64,000 bases of DNA from Streptomyces sp. ITFR-16 (GCF_031844705.1 NZ_CP134609.1:7750001-7814000), one strand, 5' to 3'; counted from the first letter of the stretch, positions 34,853 to 44,252 are shown. The notes: a model not told the origin generated them from the letters alone. Numbers and translations are program-made.

Positions 34853-36363
34853 CAAGGGAAGCGGACCCCCGCGCGGTGCACTGGCTGTTCGGCGATCAGC
34901 TGGGCCCCCACTTCATCGACCCGGCGCGGGGCGGACCGCACCGGGACGCCCCGCTGCTGATGATCGAGTCCCGGAGCGTCTTCCGGCGGCGACGGTTCCA
35001 TCGCGCCAAGGCACACCTGGTGCTCTCGGCGATGCGCCATCGGGCCGCCGAACTCGGTGACCGCGTGCGGTACGTCAGGGCGGACACCTACCGCCAGGGT
35101 CTGGAGGAGGCGGTCGGGGACGCCGAGGTGACCGTCCACCACCCCACCTCCCGTGCGGCCCACGCCTTCGTACACGCACTGCCCTCCGTGCGTGTCCTGC
35201 CTGCGCGCGGATTCCTCGTGACCCACGACGAGTTCAGGACCTGGGCGGACGGCCGGGGCACGAAACAGCTCCGACAGGAGGACTTCTACCGTTGGGTCCG
35301 CCGGACGCACGACCTCCTGATGGAGGGCGACAGTCCCGCGGGCGGCCGGTGGAACCTGGACCACGACAACCGGCAGCCCCCGCCCCGCGGCGCCACCGGC
35401 CTCGGCCTGCCGGCGCCGTACCGCCCCCGGGAGAGCGACATCGACGACGAGGTGCGGGCCGACCTCGACCGCTGGTCGCGCGACGGGGACGTGGAGTTCG
35501 TCGGCGACGACGGCCCCCGCGGCTTTCCCGCCACACGCCGGGAGGCACTCGCTGCCCTCCGCCGCTTCGTGGAGCACCGGCTCGCCACCTTCGGCGCACA
35601 CGAGGACGCGGTCCTGGCCGGGGACGCGACGATGAGCCACAGCCTGCTCTCCACCTCGCTCAACCTCGGCCTCCTGGACCCCGCCGAATGCGTCGAGCGG
35701 GCCGAGGCCCGCTGGCGGTCGGGCGGGGTGCCGCTCAACAGCGCCGAGGGGTTCGTACGGCAGGTCGCTGGATGGCGCGAGTTCGTCTGGCACCTGTACT
35801 GGTACTTCGGTACGGACTACCGCACGAGCAACGCCCTGCGCCATCACGAGCCGCTGCCGGACTGGTTCACGGACCTGTCCCCGGAGGGCACCGAGGCGAA
35901 CTGCCTCTCCCGGACCCTGGAACACGTACGGGCGACGGGCTGGACCCACCACATCCCCCGGCTGATGATCCTGGGCAGCTTCGCCCTCCAACGAGGCTGG
36001 GAGCCCCGGGCCGTCACCGACTGGTTCCACAGAAGCTTCGTCGACGGCTACGACTGGGTCATGGTCCCGAACGTCGTGGGGATGTCGCAGTACGCGGACG
36101 GGGGCCGGATGACCACCAAGCCCTACACCTCCGCAGGCGCCTACATCGACCGGATGAGCGACCTCTGCGGCCCCTGCCGGTACAAGCCGTCCGTGCGGGT
36201 CGGTGAGGACGCCTGCCCCTTCACCGCCGGATACTGGAACTTCCTGCACAGGCACCGGGAGAGGTTCGAGCACAACGTGCGGATGGTCCGCGCGGTGCGA
36301 GGGCTGGACAGGCTCCGTGATCTCGACGCCCTGCTGGAACAGGAACGCGACCGCGCCGACTGA
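34849..36363 (+). CDS. Fe-S cluster (6-4) photolyase/cryptochrome, PhrB/FeS-BCP type
   Basis: 504 residues from GTG 34849, overlapping the previous stop (GTGA). WLFGDQLGPHFID opens the antenna domain. The four cysteines C352, C440, C443 and C456 have exactly the spacing of the [4Fe-4S] ligands of Agrobacterium PhrB. MLSTSLNLGLL-like LLSTSLNLGLLDP, GWREFVWHLYWYF and WVMVPNVVGMSQYADGGRMT bind FAD. The enzyme repairs UV (6-4) photoproducts using blue light. Directly downstream is a spore-photoproduct-lyase homologue, so two photolesion repair activities lie next to each other. Confidence 0.93.
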   Translation: MTREADPRAVHWLFGDQLGPHFIDPARGGPHRDAPLLMIESRSVFRRRRFHRAKAHLVLSAMRHRAAELGDRVRYVRADTYRQGLEEAVGDAEVTVHHPTSRAAHAFVHALPSVRVLPARGFLVTHDEFRTWADGRGTKQLRQEDFYRWVRRTHDLLMEGDSPAGGRWNLDHDNRQPPPRGATGLGLPAPYRPRESDIDDEVRADLDRWSRDGDVEFVGDDGPRGFPATRREALAALRRFVEHRLATFGAHEDAVLAGDATMSHSLLSTSLNLGLLDPAECVERAEARWRSGGVPLNSAEGFVRQVAGWREFVWHLYWYFGTDYRTSNALRHHEPLPDWFTDLSPEGTEANCLSRTLEHVRATGWTHHIPRLMILGSFALQRGWEPRAVTDWFHRSFVDGYDWVMVPNVVGMSQYADGGRMTTKPYTSAGAYIDRMSDLCGPCRYKPSVRVGEDACPFTAGYWNFLHRHRERFEHNVRMVRAVRGLDRLRDLDALLEQERDRAD

Positions 36364-36447
36364 CCGCTCCTCTCTCGCCGCGCGCGGACGACCCCGACCG
36401 AGGCGCGAGCACCCGCCCCCGCCGCAGCGCGCAGAAAGGACAGCCAC

Positions 36448-37623
36448 GTGGACCAGCCTCCGGCGGAATCCGGCCGGGAAGTGCCCCGCCAACAGGCGCT
36501 CTTCGGATGGCCGGACACCGAACCGGAGCCGGCCACGCGCTCAGCGTTCCGCGACAGCCCGGAGGCACGCCGGATGCTCGACGTACGGGAGATCTACGCC
36601 GAGCCGGCCGCGCTGGACTCCCCGCGCGGGCGGCAGATCATGTCCCGGCTGCCGGAAGCGCGCGTGACCGAGGTCGCGAACCACTGGCGCATCCCCGCCC
36701 TCCACGGCAACGACGGAAACATCGCCCGATGGGTACGCATCAAGACCGACACCCTCGTCCTCGGCGTGAAACACACGCTCCGCACCCGCCCCAACGGCAG
36801 GTCGGCCGACTGGATCGCCCCGGGCCCCTCGAACGGCTGCGCGATGGCCTGCGCCTACTGCTACGTTCCCCGGCGCAAGGGCTTCGCCAACCCCATCACG
36901 CTGTTCACCAACATCGAGGCGATCGTGGCCCATGTCCGCCGCCACGTACGGGCCCAGGGACCCAAGCCGGAACCCAACCAGTGTGACCCCCGGGCCTGGG
37001 TCTACGACATCGGCGAGAACGGCGACTGCTCCGTGGACGCGCTGGTCTGCGACAACACCGCAGACCTCGTCGCCGCCTTCCGCGGCCTCCCGACGGCCAA
37101 GGCCTCCTTCGCGACCAAGTTCGTCAACCCCGACCTGCTCGCACTCGACCCGCAGGGCCGTACCCGGGTGCGGTTCTCCCTCATGCCGCCCGACGACGCC
37201 AGGCTGCTCGACATCCGCACCAGCCCGGTCGCCGAGCGGATCGCGGCGGCCGCCGACTTCCTCGACGCCGGCTACGAGGTCCACTTCAACCTGTCGCCCG
37301 TCGTCCTGAGACCGGGCTGGCAGCGGGACTGGGCCGACCTGCTCGCCCACCTCGACGACGTCCTGCCCGCCCGTGTGAAGCGGCAGGCGGCGGCGGAGAT
37401 CATCATGCTGACCCACAACCAGGCACTCCACGAGGTCAACCTGGGCTGGCACCCCCGCGCCGAAGAGGTGCTGTGGCAGCCGGAAGCCCAGGAGACCAAG
37501 CGCTCCCAGAACGGAGCCGTCAACGTCCGCTACGCCCTGGAGATCAAGCAGGCGGCCCTGACCCGCATCCGGCAGCTGCTGTCGGACCACGCTCCCTGGC
37601 TGCACATCAGATACGCCTTCTGA
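36448..37623 (+). CDS. Spore photoproduct lyase family radical SAM protein
   Basis: 391 residues from GTG 36448, with AAAGGAC upstream. SNGCAMACAYCYVPRRKGFA carries the radical SAM CxxxCxxC at C131, C135 and C138. RVTEVANHWRIPALHGNDGN, RWVRIKTDTLVLGVKHTL and NLSPVVLRPGWQRDWADLL match the actinobacterial branch of spore photoproduct lyase. C179 or C194 could be the hydrogen-atom donor equivalent to Cys141 of the Bacillus enzyme; which one is unclear. Streptomyces spores lack Bacillus-type small acid-soluble proteins as far as is known, so the natural lesion or substrate of this branch is open. Confidence 0.88.
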   Translation: MDQPPAESGREVPRQQALFGWPDTEPEPATRSAFRDSPEARRMLDVREIYAEPAALDSPRGRQIMSRLPEARVTEVANHWRIPALHGNDGNIARWVRIKTDTLVLGVKHTLRTRPNGRSADWIAPGPSNGCAMACAYCYVPRRKGFANPITLFTNIEAIVAHVRRHVRAQGPKPEPNQCDPRAWVYDIGENGDCSVDALVCDNTADLVAAFRGLPTAKASFATKFVNPDLLALDPQGRTRVRFSLMPPDDARLLDIRTSPVAERIAAAADFLDAGYEVHFNLSPVVLRPGWQRDWADLLAHLDDVLPARVKRQAAAEIIMLTHNQALHEVNLGWHPRAEEVLWQPEAQETKRSQNGAVNVRYALEIKQAALTRIRQLLSDHAPWLHIRYAF

Positions 37624-37700
37624 CGACGAGCCGGCCCCGCCGCCTGCGCCGCAACCGCTGAGGGCGGACGCTCGCTCCGACGGGCTCGTTCCAGCGGACG

Positions 37701-39695
37701 TCACGGCAGGGCGAGGACGTCGTCGATCGCCGAACGGATCTTTTCGTCCTGGAGAAGGGCCCGGTGGTCCCGGTACGTCGCCAGTCGTCGGTCGGACGCC
37801 CGGACCTTGCGCAGTGTGCCCCGCGCCTTGGGAGACACGGCGCCGATCGCGGCGAGGGCGCGCAGTGCGTCGAGGAAGGAGCCGTAGCCGTCGCCCCCGT
37901 CGGCCACGGGAAGAAGGTACTCCTCCAGGACGGAACGGGCCGGCTCGGGTTCGCCGGTGACCGACCACAGCGCGACCGCCGCACGCAGCCGAAGCCAGGC
38001 GTCACCGTGCCGCATGATGTGGCGCAGCCGGTCGGCACAGACCGCGGCCGCCGGTCCGAAATCGCCGAGCAGGTCGACGGGCCCGTAGTGCGGGCCCTCC
38101 TCGGTCAGGACCGCCTCTCCGATGACGCGCAGTGCCGTGTCCCGGTCTCCGCCCAGCCGCCAGACCGCCCACGCCACCTTGTGGCGGTTCCTCGGGGAGT
38201 CGAGGACCGTGCACCGGCGCACAGCCTGCGCGGCCGATGCCGCGGCCGGTCCCATCGCCACCAGCGCGTCGACCGCGCCCAGCGAGTACCGGGCGTCGTC
38301 CAGCAGGGCCACGACTTCGGGCACGGCGGGCGCCGCGGCCGGCCCCCACGCCTCGAGCACTGTCAGGAAGCTGCCGGTCAGTGACCCGTTCACGCCGTCG
38401 TCCCGGAGCAGTCTCCGCACCGCGGGCAGCAGAACCCCGGCGTGCGCCCCCAGCGGGGCCAGGACATCCTCGACTTCCGGCAGGCGCGGGTCGCCCATGA
38501 CGTATCCGCGCGAGTACTGCCCTTCGTACGGTGCGTACAGCCGCTCCACGAGCCCCGGCAGGGCGCGTTCGTCGCCGATGCGGGTGAGTGCCCAGCGGGC
38601 GTGGTCGCCGATGGTGCCCTCAAGGAATTCGGCCTCGCCCGGGTCGTCGAGGAGCGCTGCCAGCTCATCGGCGTAGGGGGCGGCCCGGGAGCCCAGCACG
38701 GCCAGCAGATGGGCCGCCCGGTACCGTACGCCGTCGTCGGGGTCGGAGAGCAGCGCGCCCGCCAGTGGCAGCAGCGCGGATGCCGCCGAGGGCAGGACCA
38801 CCAGCAGCTGCCATCCCTCGTCCAGGGCGGCCCGGCACAGCAGGGCGTCCCCGGTTCGGTGCGCGGCCCCGATGAGCCGCACGACGAAGTCGAGCGCCGT
38901 GTGCGGCACCCCTGCGAACAGGTCGACCGTCCGGGCGACGACATCCTCACGGGTGAGGGCGTCCTCCACCTCCGGTATGTACCAGATCCCCTCGAAGCGC
39001 GGACGCACCTCCGGGTCGGACAGGATCTCCACGAGCCGGTCCCGCTCACGGACCGGGGCCTCGGGGTCGAACGCCGCCCAGGCGTGCACGCCCGCAACCC
39101 GCATGACGGGACCCTCCGTCCGCAGGACCTCGGCCACCACCGCCCGCACCCGGTCCACCAGATCGCTTCCGGCGGAGCCGGCCGCGGCTCTTCCCAGCGC
39201 GAGCAGTACGGACAGGCGGACCGCCGGGTCCTTCTCGGCGTACCACCGTTCCAGCAGCACGCCGGGATCCTCCTCGAGCGCCAGGGCCTCCCTCCGTACC
39301 CCGGGCACGGGATCCGCGAGCAGCGCCCGGACCCGGGGGCGCTGGAGCCGCCACGCCTCGCGCCACCCCGTGTCCACCAGCCCCGGGGCGGCGTCGGCCG
39401 CCGCCCGGACCGACCCCGCCAGCAGCTGGACGAGCGCCACCCGCGCACCCATGCCTGGGTCCCCGGCGAGGGCGACGACGAACGGCAGGGCGGCGGTCTC
39501 GACGGAGGCCACCCGCCCGGCCTCCAGCGCGAAGCAGTCGTAGAGCGGGTAGCAGTCCTCCTCGGTCGCCGCAGGGCCCGTGAGCGCCAGCCGGCGCAGA
39601 GCGCGCCGCATCGCCTCGGGCGGGTGGTGCGCGGTCGCCGACTCCAACCGCCCCCACGGGACGTCGTCCAGGCCCTCGATCGTTCTGCCCGTCAC
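37701..39695 (-). CDS. HEAT-repeat protein
   Basis: 664 residues from GTG 39695, chosen because GAAGGAG lies just upstream (the open frame extends to 39737). The sequence is an array of paired helices with the HEAT pattern, for example VRYRAAHLLAVLGSRAAPYA, ARWALTRIGDERALPGLVER and LRLRAAVALWSVTGEPEPAR. HEAT arrays serve as protein-binding scaffolds; no enzymatic domain is visible. It is probably cytoplasmic, as no signal or membrane segment is seen. It faces the spore-photoproduct-lyase gene convergently with 77 bases between. Function unknown. Confidence 0.85.
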   Translation of the reverse strand: MTGRTIEGLDDVPWGRLESATAHHPPEAMRRALRRLALTGPAATEEDCYPLYDCFALEAGRVASVETAALPFVVALAGDPGMGARVALVQLLAGSVRAAADAAPGLVDTGWREAWRLQRPRVRALLADPVPGVRREALALEEDPGVLLERWYAEKDPAVRLSVLLALGRAAAGSAGSDLVDRVRAVVAEVLRTEGPVMRVAGVHAWAAFDPEAPVRERDRLVEILSDPEVRPRFEGIWYIPEVEDALTREDVVARTVDLFAGVPHTALDFVVRLIGAAHRTGDALLCRAALDEGWQLLVVLPSAASALLPLAGALLSDPDDGVRYRAAHLLAVLGSRAAPYADELAALLDDPGEAEFLEGTIGDHARWALTRIGDERALPGLVERLYAPYEGQYSRGYVMGDPRLPEVEDVLAPLGAHAGVLLPAVRRLLRDDGVNGSLTGSFLTVLEAWGPAAAPAVPEVVALLDDARYSLGAVDALVAMGPAAASAAQAVRRCTVLDSPRNRHKVAWAVWRLGGDRDTALRVIGEAVLTEEGPHYGPVDLLGDFGPAAAVCADRLRHIMRHGDAWLRLRAAVALWSVTGEPEPARSVLEEYLLPVADGGDGYGSFLDALRALAAIGAVSPKARGTLRKVRASDRRLATYRDHRALLQDEKIRSAIDDVLALP

Positions 39696-39774
39696 CCGTG
39701 CTCCTTCGACCCCGCAGATCAGTGCCCCGGCGGACATTCTGTCAGCGGCCCCCGCACGTCAGGGCGGACGGATC

Positions 39775-41283
39775 TCACACGACGGCGTCGGCGTCCTCGC
39801 GCGGTCCGGCCTGAGGGGCTTCGGGGGCGGACCGCGCGCCGGACACCTCAGGATCACCGAAGCGGCCGGCTGCCGCCGCACGGCGACGTGCGACGGCGGC
39901 GATCGCGATGAGGGCGAGCGCGACGGTCCCGGAGAGTGCGGGCCAGTACACGTACCGGTAGTTGGACTCGGGCGCCGTGGGCAGATAGGCGAGGATGTAC
40001 AGCAGGGAACTGCCCCCGAGGAGCCGCAGTTCCCGGGTGTACGGGCCGGGCCACCGGCGCCGCAGCACGAGCACCAGCGAGACGGCCAGCCAGAACCAGC
40101 CCTGGAAGAGCATCGGCAGGTCGCGGGTGAAGCCCGTCACGTAGTTGCGCAGGGCGAACCTCAGCGTGTCGTTCACCGGCTCCCGCTTCACCTCGGGGTG
40201 CAGCCGGGCACCGGCGTTGACACGGGTGCCGTCCCAGAACCGCTGGTTGCTCTGGAAGAGCAGCTTCGTGAAGACCCGCGCCCGGTACTCGGCGTAGCCC
40301 TTCCAGTGCCGCGGCATCTGCTGCGTCCACATCCGTACGAGGACATCGGCGTGCCGGTCCAGATACGTCACGTCGAACGGTTCGGCCTGCGGGTAGCACT
40401 GGAGATATGCGTCGGAGGTGATGTGCCGCTTCTGGCAGTCCGTCGCGGCGGCGACCAGGCGCTCCCGCATGTCCTGGCTCGCGCCGGCCTGTTCGGCGGC
40501 GGTGCGCACCTGCGCCGGGGTGAGCACATGGACGAGGTCGTCCACCGGGATCACCGCGTACACACGTGTGGCCAACGGGGCGGCGGCCATGGACACCGCC
40601 CCGTTGGCGGCGACCACGACCGCGGCGAAGACACCGATGGCGGCCAGCCAGCGACGCCGGCCCGGGGCGGGCCACGCCGCGAGGACCAGCAGGGCGAACA
40701 CCGGGATCACGGCGGGGATGCCGTTCTTCCGTACGAGCGCGGCGTACGCGAGGAACAGCACCCCGAGGGCGAGCAGGGCCCAGCGGGTCCGGGTGCGGTC
40801 CGGCGGCAGTTCACGCACGGTCAGTGCGATCGCGAAGACCGCGAGGAGCGCGTACGCCAGGTGGACGTCCTTCCACACCACTCCCGTGAGGTTCACGATG
40901 TGGGGCGCGAACCCGACGGCCAGGACCGCGAGCGACAGTGCCCGGCTGTCCGTTCTCCTCCACGTCAACCGGGCGAGGGCCCAGAGCGAACCCCACAGCA
41001 CGGCCGCCTGAACGGCGGCCATGGCGGAGAAGTCCCCGGTGATCCGGATGAGGAGCCGCCACAGGAGCGCCATGACCGGCGGATGCCAGTCGTTCATGGG
41101 CTCGTCGCCGAGCGCCTGCCACAGCTGGGTGTTGCTGTCCGCGCTCAGATACCCGGGGTGAAAGACGGTGGCCACGGCGAAGCCGCAGGCCGCCGCGACG
41201 GCGGCCAGGCACCAGGGCCACAACGTGCCGTTCCGCCAGGCTCCGCGCAACGTGGAAGCTCCCCGGTCGACGGTTCCGTGCAT
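39775..41283 (-). CDS. Multi-spanning membrane protein, glycosyltransferase-like
   Basis: 502 residues from ATG 41283 (MHGTVDRGASTLRGAWRN). About 11 hydrophobic segments; the loop after the first contains HPGYLSADSNTQLWQALGDE and then NDWHPPVMALLWRLLIRIT, the acidic periplasmic loop typical of GT-C-fold membrane glycosyltransferases. A large extracytoplasmic loop holds C-containing segments (TDCQKRHIT, YLQCYPQAEP). It may transfer sugars from polyprenyl carriers to envelope polymers, but the acceptor is unknown. It has its own promoter. Confidence 0.75.
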   Translation of the reverse strand: MHGTVDRGASTLRGAWRNGTLWPWCLAAVAAACGFAVATVFHPGYLSADSNTQLWQALGDEPMNDWHPPVMALLWRLLIRITGDFSAMAAVQAAVLWGSLWALARLTWRRTDSRALSLAVLAVGFAPHIVNLTGVVWKDVHLAYALLAVFAIALTVRELPPDRTRTRWALLALGVLFLAYAALVRKNGIPAVIPVFALLVLAAWPAPGRRRWLAAIGVFAAVVVAANGAVSMAAAPLATRVYAVIPVDDLVHVLTPAQVRTAAEQAGASQDMRERLVAAATDCQKRHITSDAYLQCYPQAEPFDVTYLDRHADVLVRMWTQQMPRHWKGYAEYRARVFTKLLFQSNQRFWDGTRVNAGARLHPEVKREPVNDTLRFALRNYVTGFTRDLPMLFQGWFWLAVSLVLVLRRRWPGPYTRELRLLGGSSLLYILAYLPTAPESNYRYVYWPALSGTVALALIAIAAVARRRAAAAGRFGDPEVSGARSAPEAPQAGPREDADAVV

Positions 41284-41359
41284 GTGGATGGGCCCTCCCG
41301 GCCGAGGATGACGGTCACCTGGTCGCTCAACTGCGATCCGAGAGCGCACAGTTCGCAGG

Positions 41360-41389
41360 AATCTATGCGCATCGGACCTTTGATGACAA
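41360..41389 (-). promoter_or_regulatory. Promoter of the membrane protein gene
   Basis: On the reverse strand TTGTCA (41389-41384), an 18-base spacer and TAGATT (41365-41360) form a credible promoter, giving a leader of about 70 bases before ATG 41283. Confidence 0.45.
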
Positions 41390-41460
41390 ACCGGAACTAT
41401 AATGCTCCTGCGCACCGAGGGTGGCGTACGGCGTCCCGGGTCGCCCGCGCGGGGCGCGCA

Positions 41461-41898
41461 TCACCTGGGCCGGTGGGCCTGTGCGCGCACCCACGCGGGA
41501 TCCGGGTTCACATGGCAGCGGCCCGCCACGACGACGGTCGGAACGGTCTCGTTGCCGCCATTGGCCGCCCTCACCGCGGCCGCACCCTCGGGATCGCGCC
41601 AGATGTCGACCCAGTGCAGCCGGCGGGCGTTGAGTCCCAGCCGGATGCGCAGCCGCAGGCAGTACGTGCAGCCCGGCCGCCAGAAGACGATCGGCCGGCC
41701 GTCGGCCGCGCTGCGGCGTTGGGCCTCCAGTGCTCCGACCGGCCGAGGAAAGGCCAGGGGCGAGTACACGCCCGCGAGCAGAACGAACGCCACCAGGCCC
41801 GCCACGGCTCCGACCGTGCCTCCTTGGAGGAACTGACCGGCCGCGACGGCCGAGCCGCAGAGCACGAACATCATCGACAGGCCCCACCTACGCATCAT
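41461..41898 (-). CDS. Membrane-anchored glutaredoxin/mycoredoxin-like protein
   Basis: 145 residues. Two hydrophobic segments at the N-terminus (SMMFVLCGSAVAAGQFL and AVAGLVAFVLLAGVYS) anchor it; the soluble domain has PIVFWRPGCTYCLRLRIRLG with the CxxC redox centre, then ETVPTVVVAG with the cis-proline, the glutaredoxin fold. In mycothiol-using actinomycetes such proteins reduce mixed disulphides. Starts at 41898 or 41895 (adjacent ATGs). It lies downstream of no obvious partner and is divergent from the GH43 gene. Confidence 0.88.
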   Translation of the reverse strand: MMRRWGLSMMFVLCGSAVAAGQFLQGGTVGAVAGLVAFVLLAGVYSPLAFPRPVGALEAQRRSAADGRPIVFWRPGCTYCLRLRIRLGLNARRLHWVDIWRDPEGAAAVRAANGGNETVPTVVVAGRCHVNPDPAWVRAQAHRPR

Positions 41899-41944
41899 GG
41901 GGGGCAGGCTATCGACCGCGGGGGTGCGGGCCCCGTCCGCACTG

Positions 41945-41973
41945 TTGACATGCTCAGCGCAACTCGCGATTCT
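41945..41973 (+). promoter_or_regulatory. Promoter of the GH43 gene
   Basis: TTGACA (41945-41950), a 17-base spacer and GATTCT (41968-41973). The transcription start would be about 41980, immediately before the palindrome at 41986-41999, so a bound repressor would block it. Confidence 0.5.
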
Positions 41974-41985
41974 GGGAACGCGTTC

Positions 41986-41999
41986 TTACATCGATGTAA
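41986..41999. promoter_or_regulatory. LacI-type operator palindrome upstream of GH43 gene
   Basis: A 14-base perfect palindrome, TTACATC/GATGTAA, with the central CG typical of LacI-family operators. Its 12-base core TACATCGATGTA recurs at 61777-61788, in front of the sugar transporter genes beside a LacI regulator gene, which identifies the probable repressor. Confidence 0.7.
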
Positions 42000-42117
42000 T
42001 CGTTCTGGTGTCGACGGCCCTGTCTGCCCCTGCGGCTCCCTCCGACGCAGCCCGGGCCGGGCTTCCGTCCGTGTGTGACGGCGGGAAGCCGAAGCGGAGA
42101 CGAACCGATGGATCGGG

Positions 42118-43191
42118 ATGATGAACCTCGCTCGCCGCATTTCCGGCATGGCCGCCTTCGTGCTGTCGGGGCTCCTGGCTGTGGCGTTGACCCTGTCGTC
42201 CGCCGGACCCGCGGCGGCCGGCCAGACCACACTCCGCGCGGCGGACCCCAGCGTGCTGCGCGTCGGGTCCACCTACATCGCGGTGCAGTCCGCAGGCGGC
42301 GGCATCGTCGTGCGCCAGGCGTCCTCGACGGCGGGGCTGGCCGACGCCCCCGCCCGGCAGGTCTGGTCGGACACGCAGGACCGCGGTGAGGTCTGGGCCC
42401 CGGAGATCGTCCGGGACGGGGGCCGCTACTACATCTACTTCTCGGCGGGCCGCGCGTCGGCGCACCGGATGTACGTCATCAGCTCGGCCAGTCCGGACAG
42501 CGGATACACGGCCGAGACGAAGCTGGCCCTGCCGGACGACAAATGGGCCATCGACGGCACCATGTTCACCTTCAACGGCAGCCGCTGGTTCGTCTGGTCC
42601 GGCTGGGCCGGTGACACCAACGTCGAGCAGAACCTCTACATCGCCCCGATGAGCTCCCCGACCACGCCGACCGGCGCGCGGCACGTGATCTCGCAGCCGC
42701 GCGAGAGCTGGGAGCGCGTGGTCGGGAATCCGTTCATCAACGAGGCCCCCGAAGCGATCAAGGATCCGAACGGGCAACTGCACATCGTCTACTCCGCCAA
42801 CGGGAGCTGGAGCGAGCAGTACTGCCTGGCCGATCTGAGGCTTCGCGCCGGGGGAGACCCGACGTACGTCTGGGACTGGTACAAGTCCAACGGCTGCCTG
42901 TTCGGGTCCAACCGCGCCACGATGATGCCGGGCTGGGACCCCACCCTCCAGGTCAACGGCCCCGGTCACCACACTTTCGTCCTGCTCGACGGCGACATCG
43001 CCACCAGCCCGCCCGCCGGCCCGACGTTCCCCCTGATGTTCCACGCCGTCCCGAAGGGAACGCCGTACTCCTGGGCGAACCGGTCCTGGTACACGGGTTC
43101 GTTCTGCTGGTGGGGCAACACCACCTACAGCCGGGCCAACGTGCCCGGACCGACCGCCGACGTGGGCTGGAGCCTGAAGTTCTTCGAGTAG
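42118..43191 (+). CDS. Secreted GH43 glycosidase, arabinofuranosidase-like
   Basis: 357 residues with a signal peptide (AAFVLSGLLAVALTLSSAGP, cleavage near AAAGQ). It is a single five-bladed beta-propeller: ADPSVLRVGSTYIA (catalytic base D43), KWAIDGTMFTFNGSRWFVW (D146) and NPFINEAPEAIKDPNG (acid E209) give the GH43 triad. No carbohydrate-binding module follows. It resembles the exo-alpha-1,5-L-arabinofuranosidases (GH43 subfamily 26) of Streptomyces, so arabinan side chains or arabino-oligosaccharides are the likely substrate. ATG 42118 and 42121 are adjacent. The LacI-type palindrome at 41986 suggests control by the regulator at 60576. Confidence 0.85.
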   Translation: MMNLARRISGMAAFVLSGLLAVALTLSSAGPAAAGQTTLRAADPSVLRVGSTYIAVQSAGGGIVVRQASSTAGLADAPARQVWSDTQDRGEVWAPEIVRDGGRYYIYFSAGRASAHRMYVISSASPDSGYTAETKLALPDDKWAIDGTMFTFNGSRWFVWSGWAGDTNVEQNLYIAPMSSPTTPTGARHVISQPRESWERVVGNPFINEAPEAIKDPNGQLHIVYSANGSWSEQYCLADLRLRAGGDPTYVWDWYKSNGCLFGSNRATMMPGWDPTLQVNGPGHHTFVLLDGDIATSPPAGPTFPLMFHAVPKGTPYSWANRSWYTGSFCWWGNTTYSRANVPGPTADVGWSLKFFE

Positions 43192-43209
43192 AACCCCGCA
43201 GACGGCGGC

Positions 43210-44190
43210 TCAGCCGGAACTGTCGCGGACGGAGAGAACGATCTTGCCCGTGGTGCGGCCGGCCTCGCCCAGGACGTGGGCCTGTGCGGCTTCTTCGACC
43301 GGGAGGACCCGGTCGACGACGACGCGCAGCCGGCCGCTCTCGACGAGCGACGTGATCGCGCGCAGCCCCGCGTGGTCGGGCTCGACGAGCATGAACACCG
43401 CCCGGACACCGGCCGCCTCGGCCTCCGCGACGGGGAAGCTGTCGTCCGGCGGCAGGATCGAGACCAGCGTGCCGCCGGGCCGCAGCGTGCGCAGCGACCG
43501 GGCCCAGGTGCGGCCACCGAGGCCGTCCAGGACGACATCGACGTCGCGCACGGTCTCGGTGAAGTCCCGCTCGCGGTAGTCGATCAGCTCGTCGGCCCCC
43601 AGTGAGCGCAGCAGCTCGTGCTTGGCGGCGCTGGCCGTCCCGATGACGTAGGCGCCGCGGGCCTTGGCGATCTGCACGGCCAGGTGGCCGACGCCTCCGG
43701 CGGCGGCGTGCACCAGCACGCGCTGCCCCGGCCGCACGTGCGCGGTGTCCACCAGGGCCTGCCAGGCCGTCAGCGAGGCCAGCGGCAGGGCGGCGGCCCG
43801 GATGTGGTCCAGGCCCTCGGGGCGCGGAGCGAAGTGCCTGGCCGGGGCGGCGACATACTCGGCGTACGCGCCCGCCGGATGCGGGAAGCGAGGCATCCCG
43901 AACACCGCGTCGCCCACCTCGAAGAGCGTCACCCCGTCGCCGACCGCCGCGACCACCCCGGCGACATCCCAGCCCAGGGTGAAGGGCGGCCTGGTCCCGT
44001 CGGCGAACTCGCCGCGCTCGCGGGTCTTCCAGTCCGCCGGGTTCACGCCTGCCGCATGCACCCGGACCAGGATCTCGCCCCGGCCGGCGACCGGGCGCCG
44101 CGTCTCGATGACCTTCAGTACGTCCGGCGCCCCGGCGCTGTCCTGGGAGACGGCGCGCATGGTCGTGAGGGCGGTGGTGGCCTGATCCAT
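43210..44190 (-). CDS. Zinc-independent MDR family NADP oxidoreductase (quinone reductase type)
   Basis: 326 residues from ATG 44190 with AAAGAG upstream. GRGEILVRVHAAGVNPADWK, PFTLGWDVAGVVAAVGDGVT and GQRVLVHAAAGGVGHLAVQI (the NADP loop AAAGGVG) mark the quinone oxidoreductase branch of the medium-chain dehydrogenase superfamily; the zinc-binding cysteines of alcohol dehydrogenases are absent. It reduces quinones or activated double bonds with NADPH. It is divergent from a GlxA-type AraC regulator that probably controls it, with 160 bases between them. Confidence 0.92.
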   Translation of the reverse strand: MDQATTALTTMRAVSQDSAGAPDVLKVIETRRPVAGRGEILVRVHAAGVNPADWKTRERGEFADGTRPPFTLGWDVAGVVAAVGDGVTLFEVGDAVFGMPRFPHPAGAYAEYVAAPARHFAPRPEGLDHIRAAALPLASLTAWQALVDTAHVRPGQRVLVHAAAGGVGHLAVQIAKARGAYVIGTASAAKHELLRSLGADELIDYRERDFTETVRDVDVVLDGLGGRTWARSLRTLRPGGTLVSILPPDDSFPVAEAEAAGVRAVFMLVEPDHAGLRAITSLVESGRLRVVVDRVLPVEEAAQAHVLGEAGRTTGKIVLSVRDSSG

Positions 44191-44220
44191 GATGATGTGC
44201 TCTTTCCGAAGCCGGGCCGG

Positions 44221-44252
44221 CCGTAAGCCGTGCTGTCCGTAAGCCGTTCTGT
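44221..44252. repeat. Tandem 16-bp duplication
   Basis: CCGTAAGCCGTGCTGT is followed at once by CCGTAAGCCGTTCTGT, one mismatch in 16. It lies in the intergenic region between the divergent oxidoreductase and GlxA-type regulator genes and could be a duplicated binding site or slippage. Confidence 0.5.

Noticed and set aside
41398..41403. TATAAT on the forward strand
   Set aside because: No -35 element at the right distance and no forward gene starts within 700 bases; the reverse-strand promoter nearby is better.
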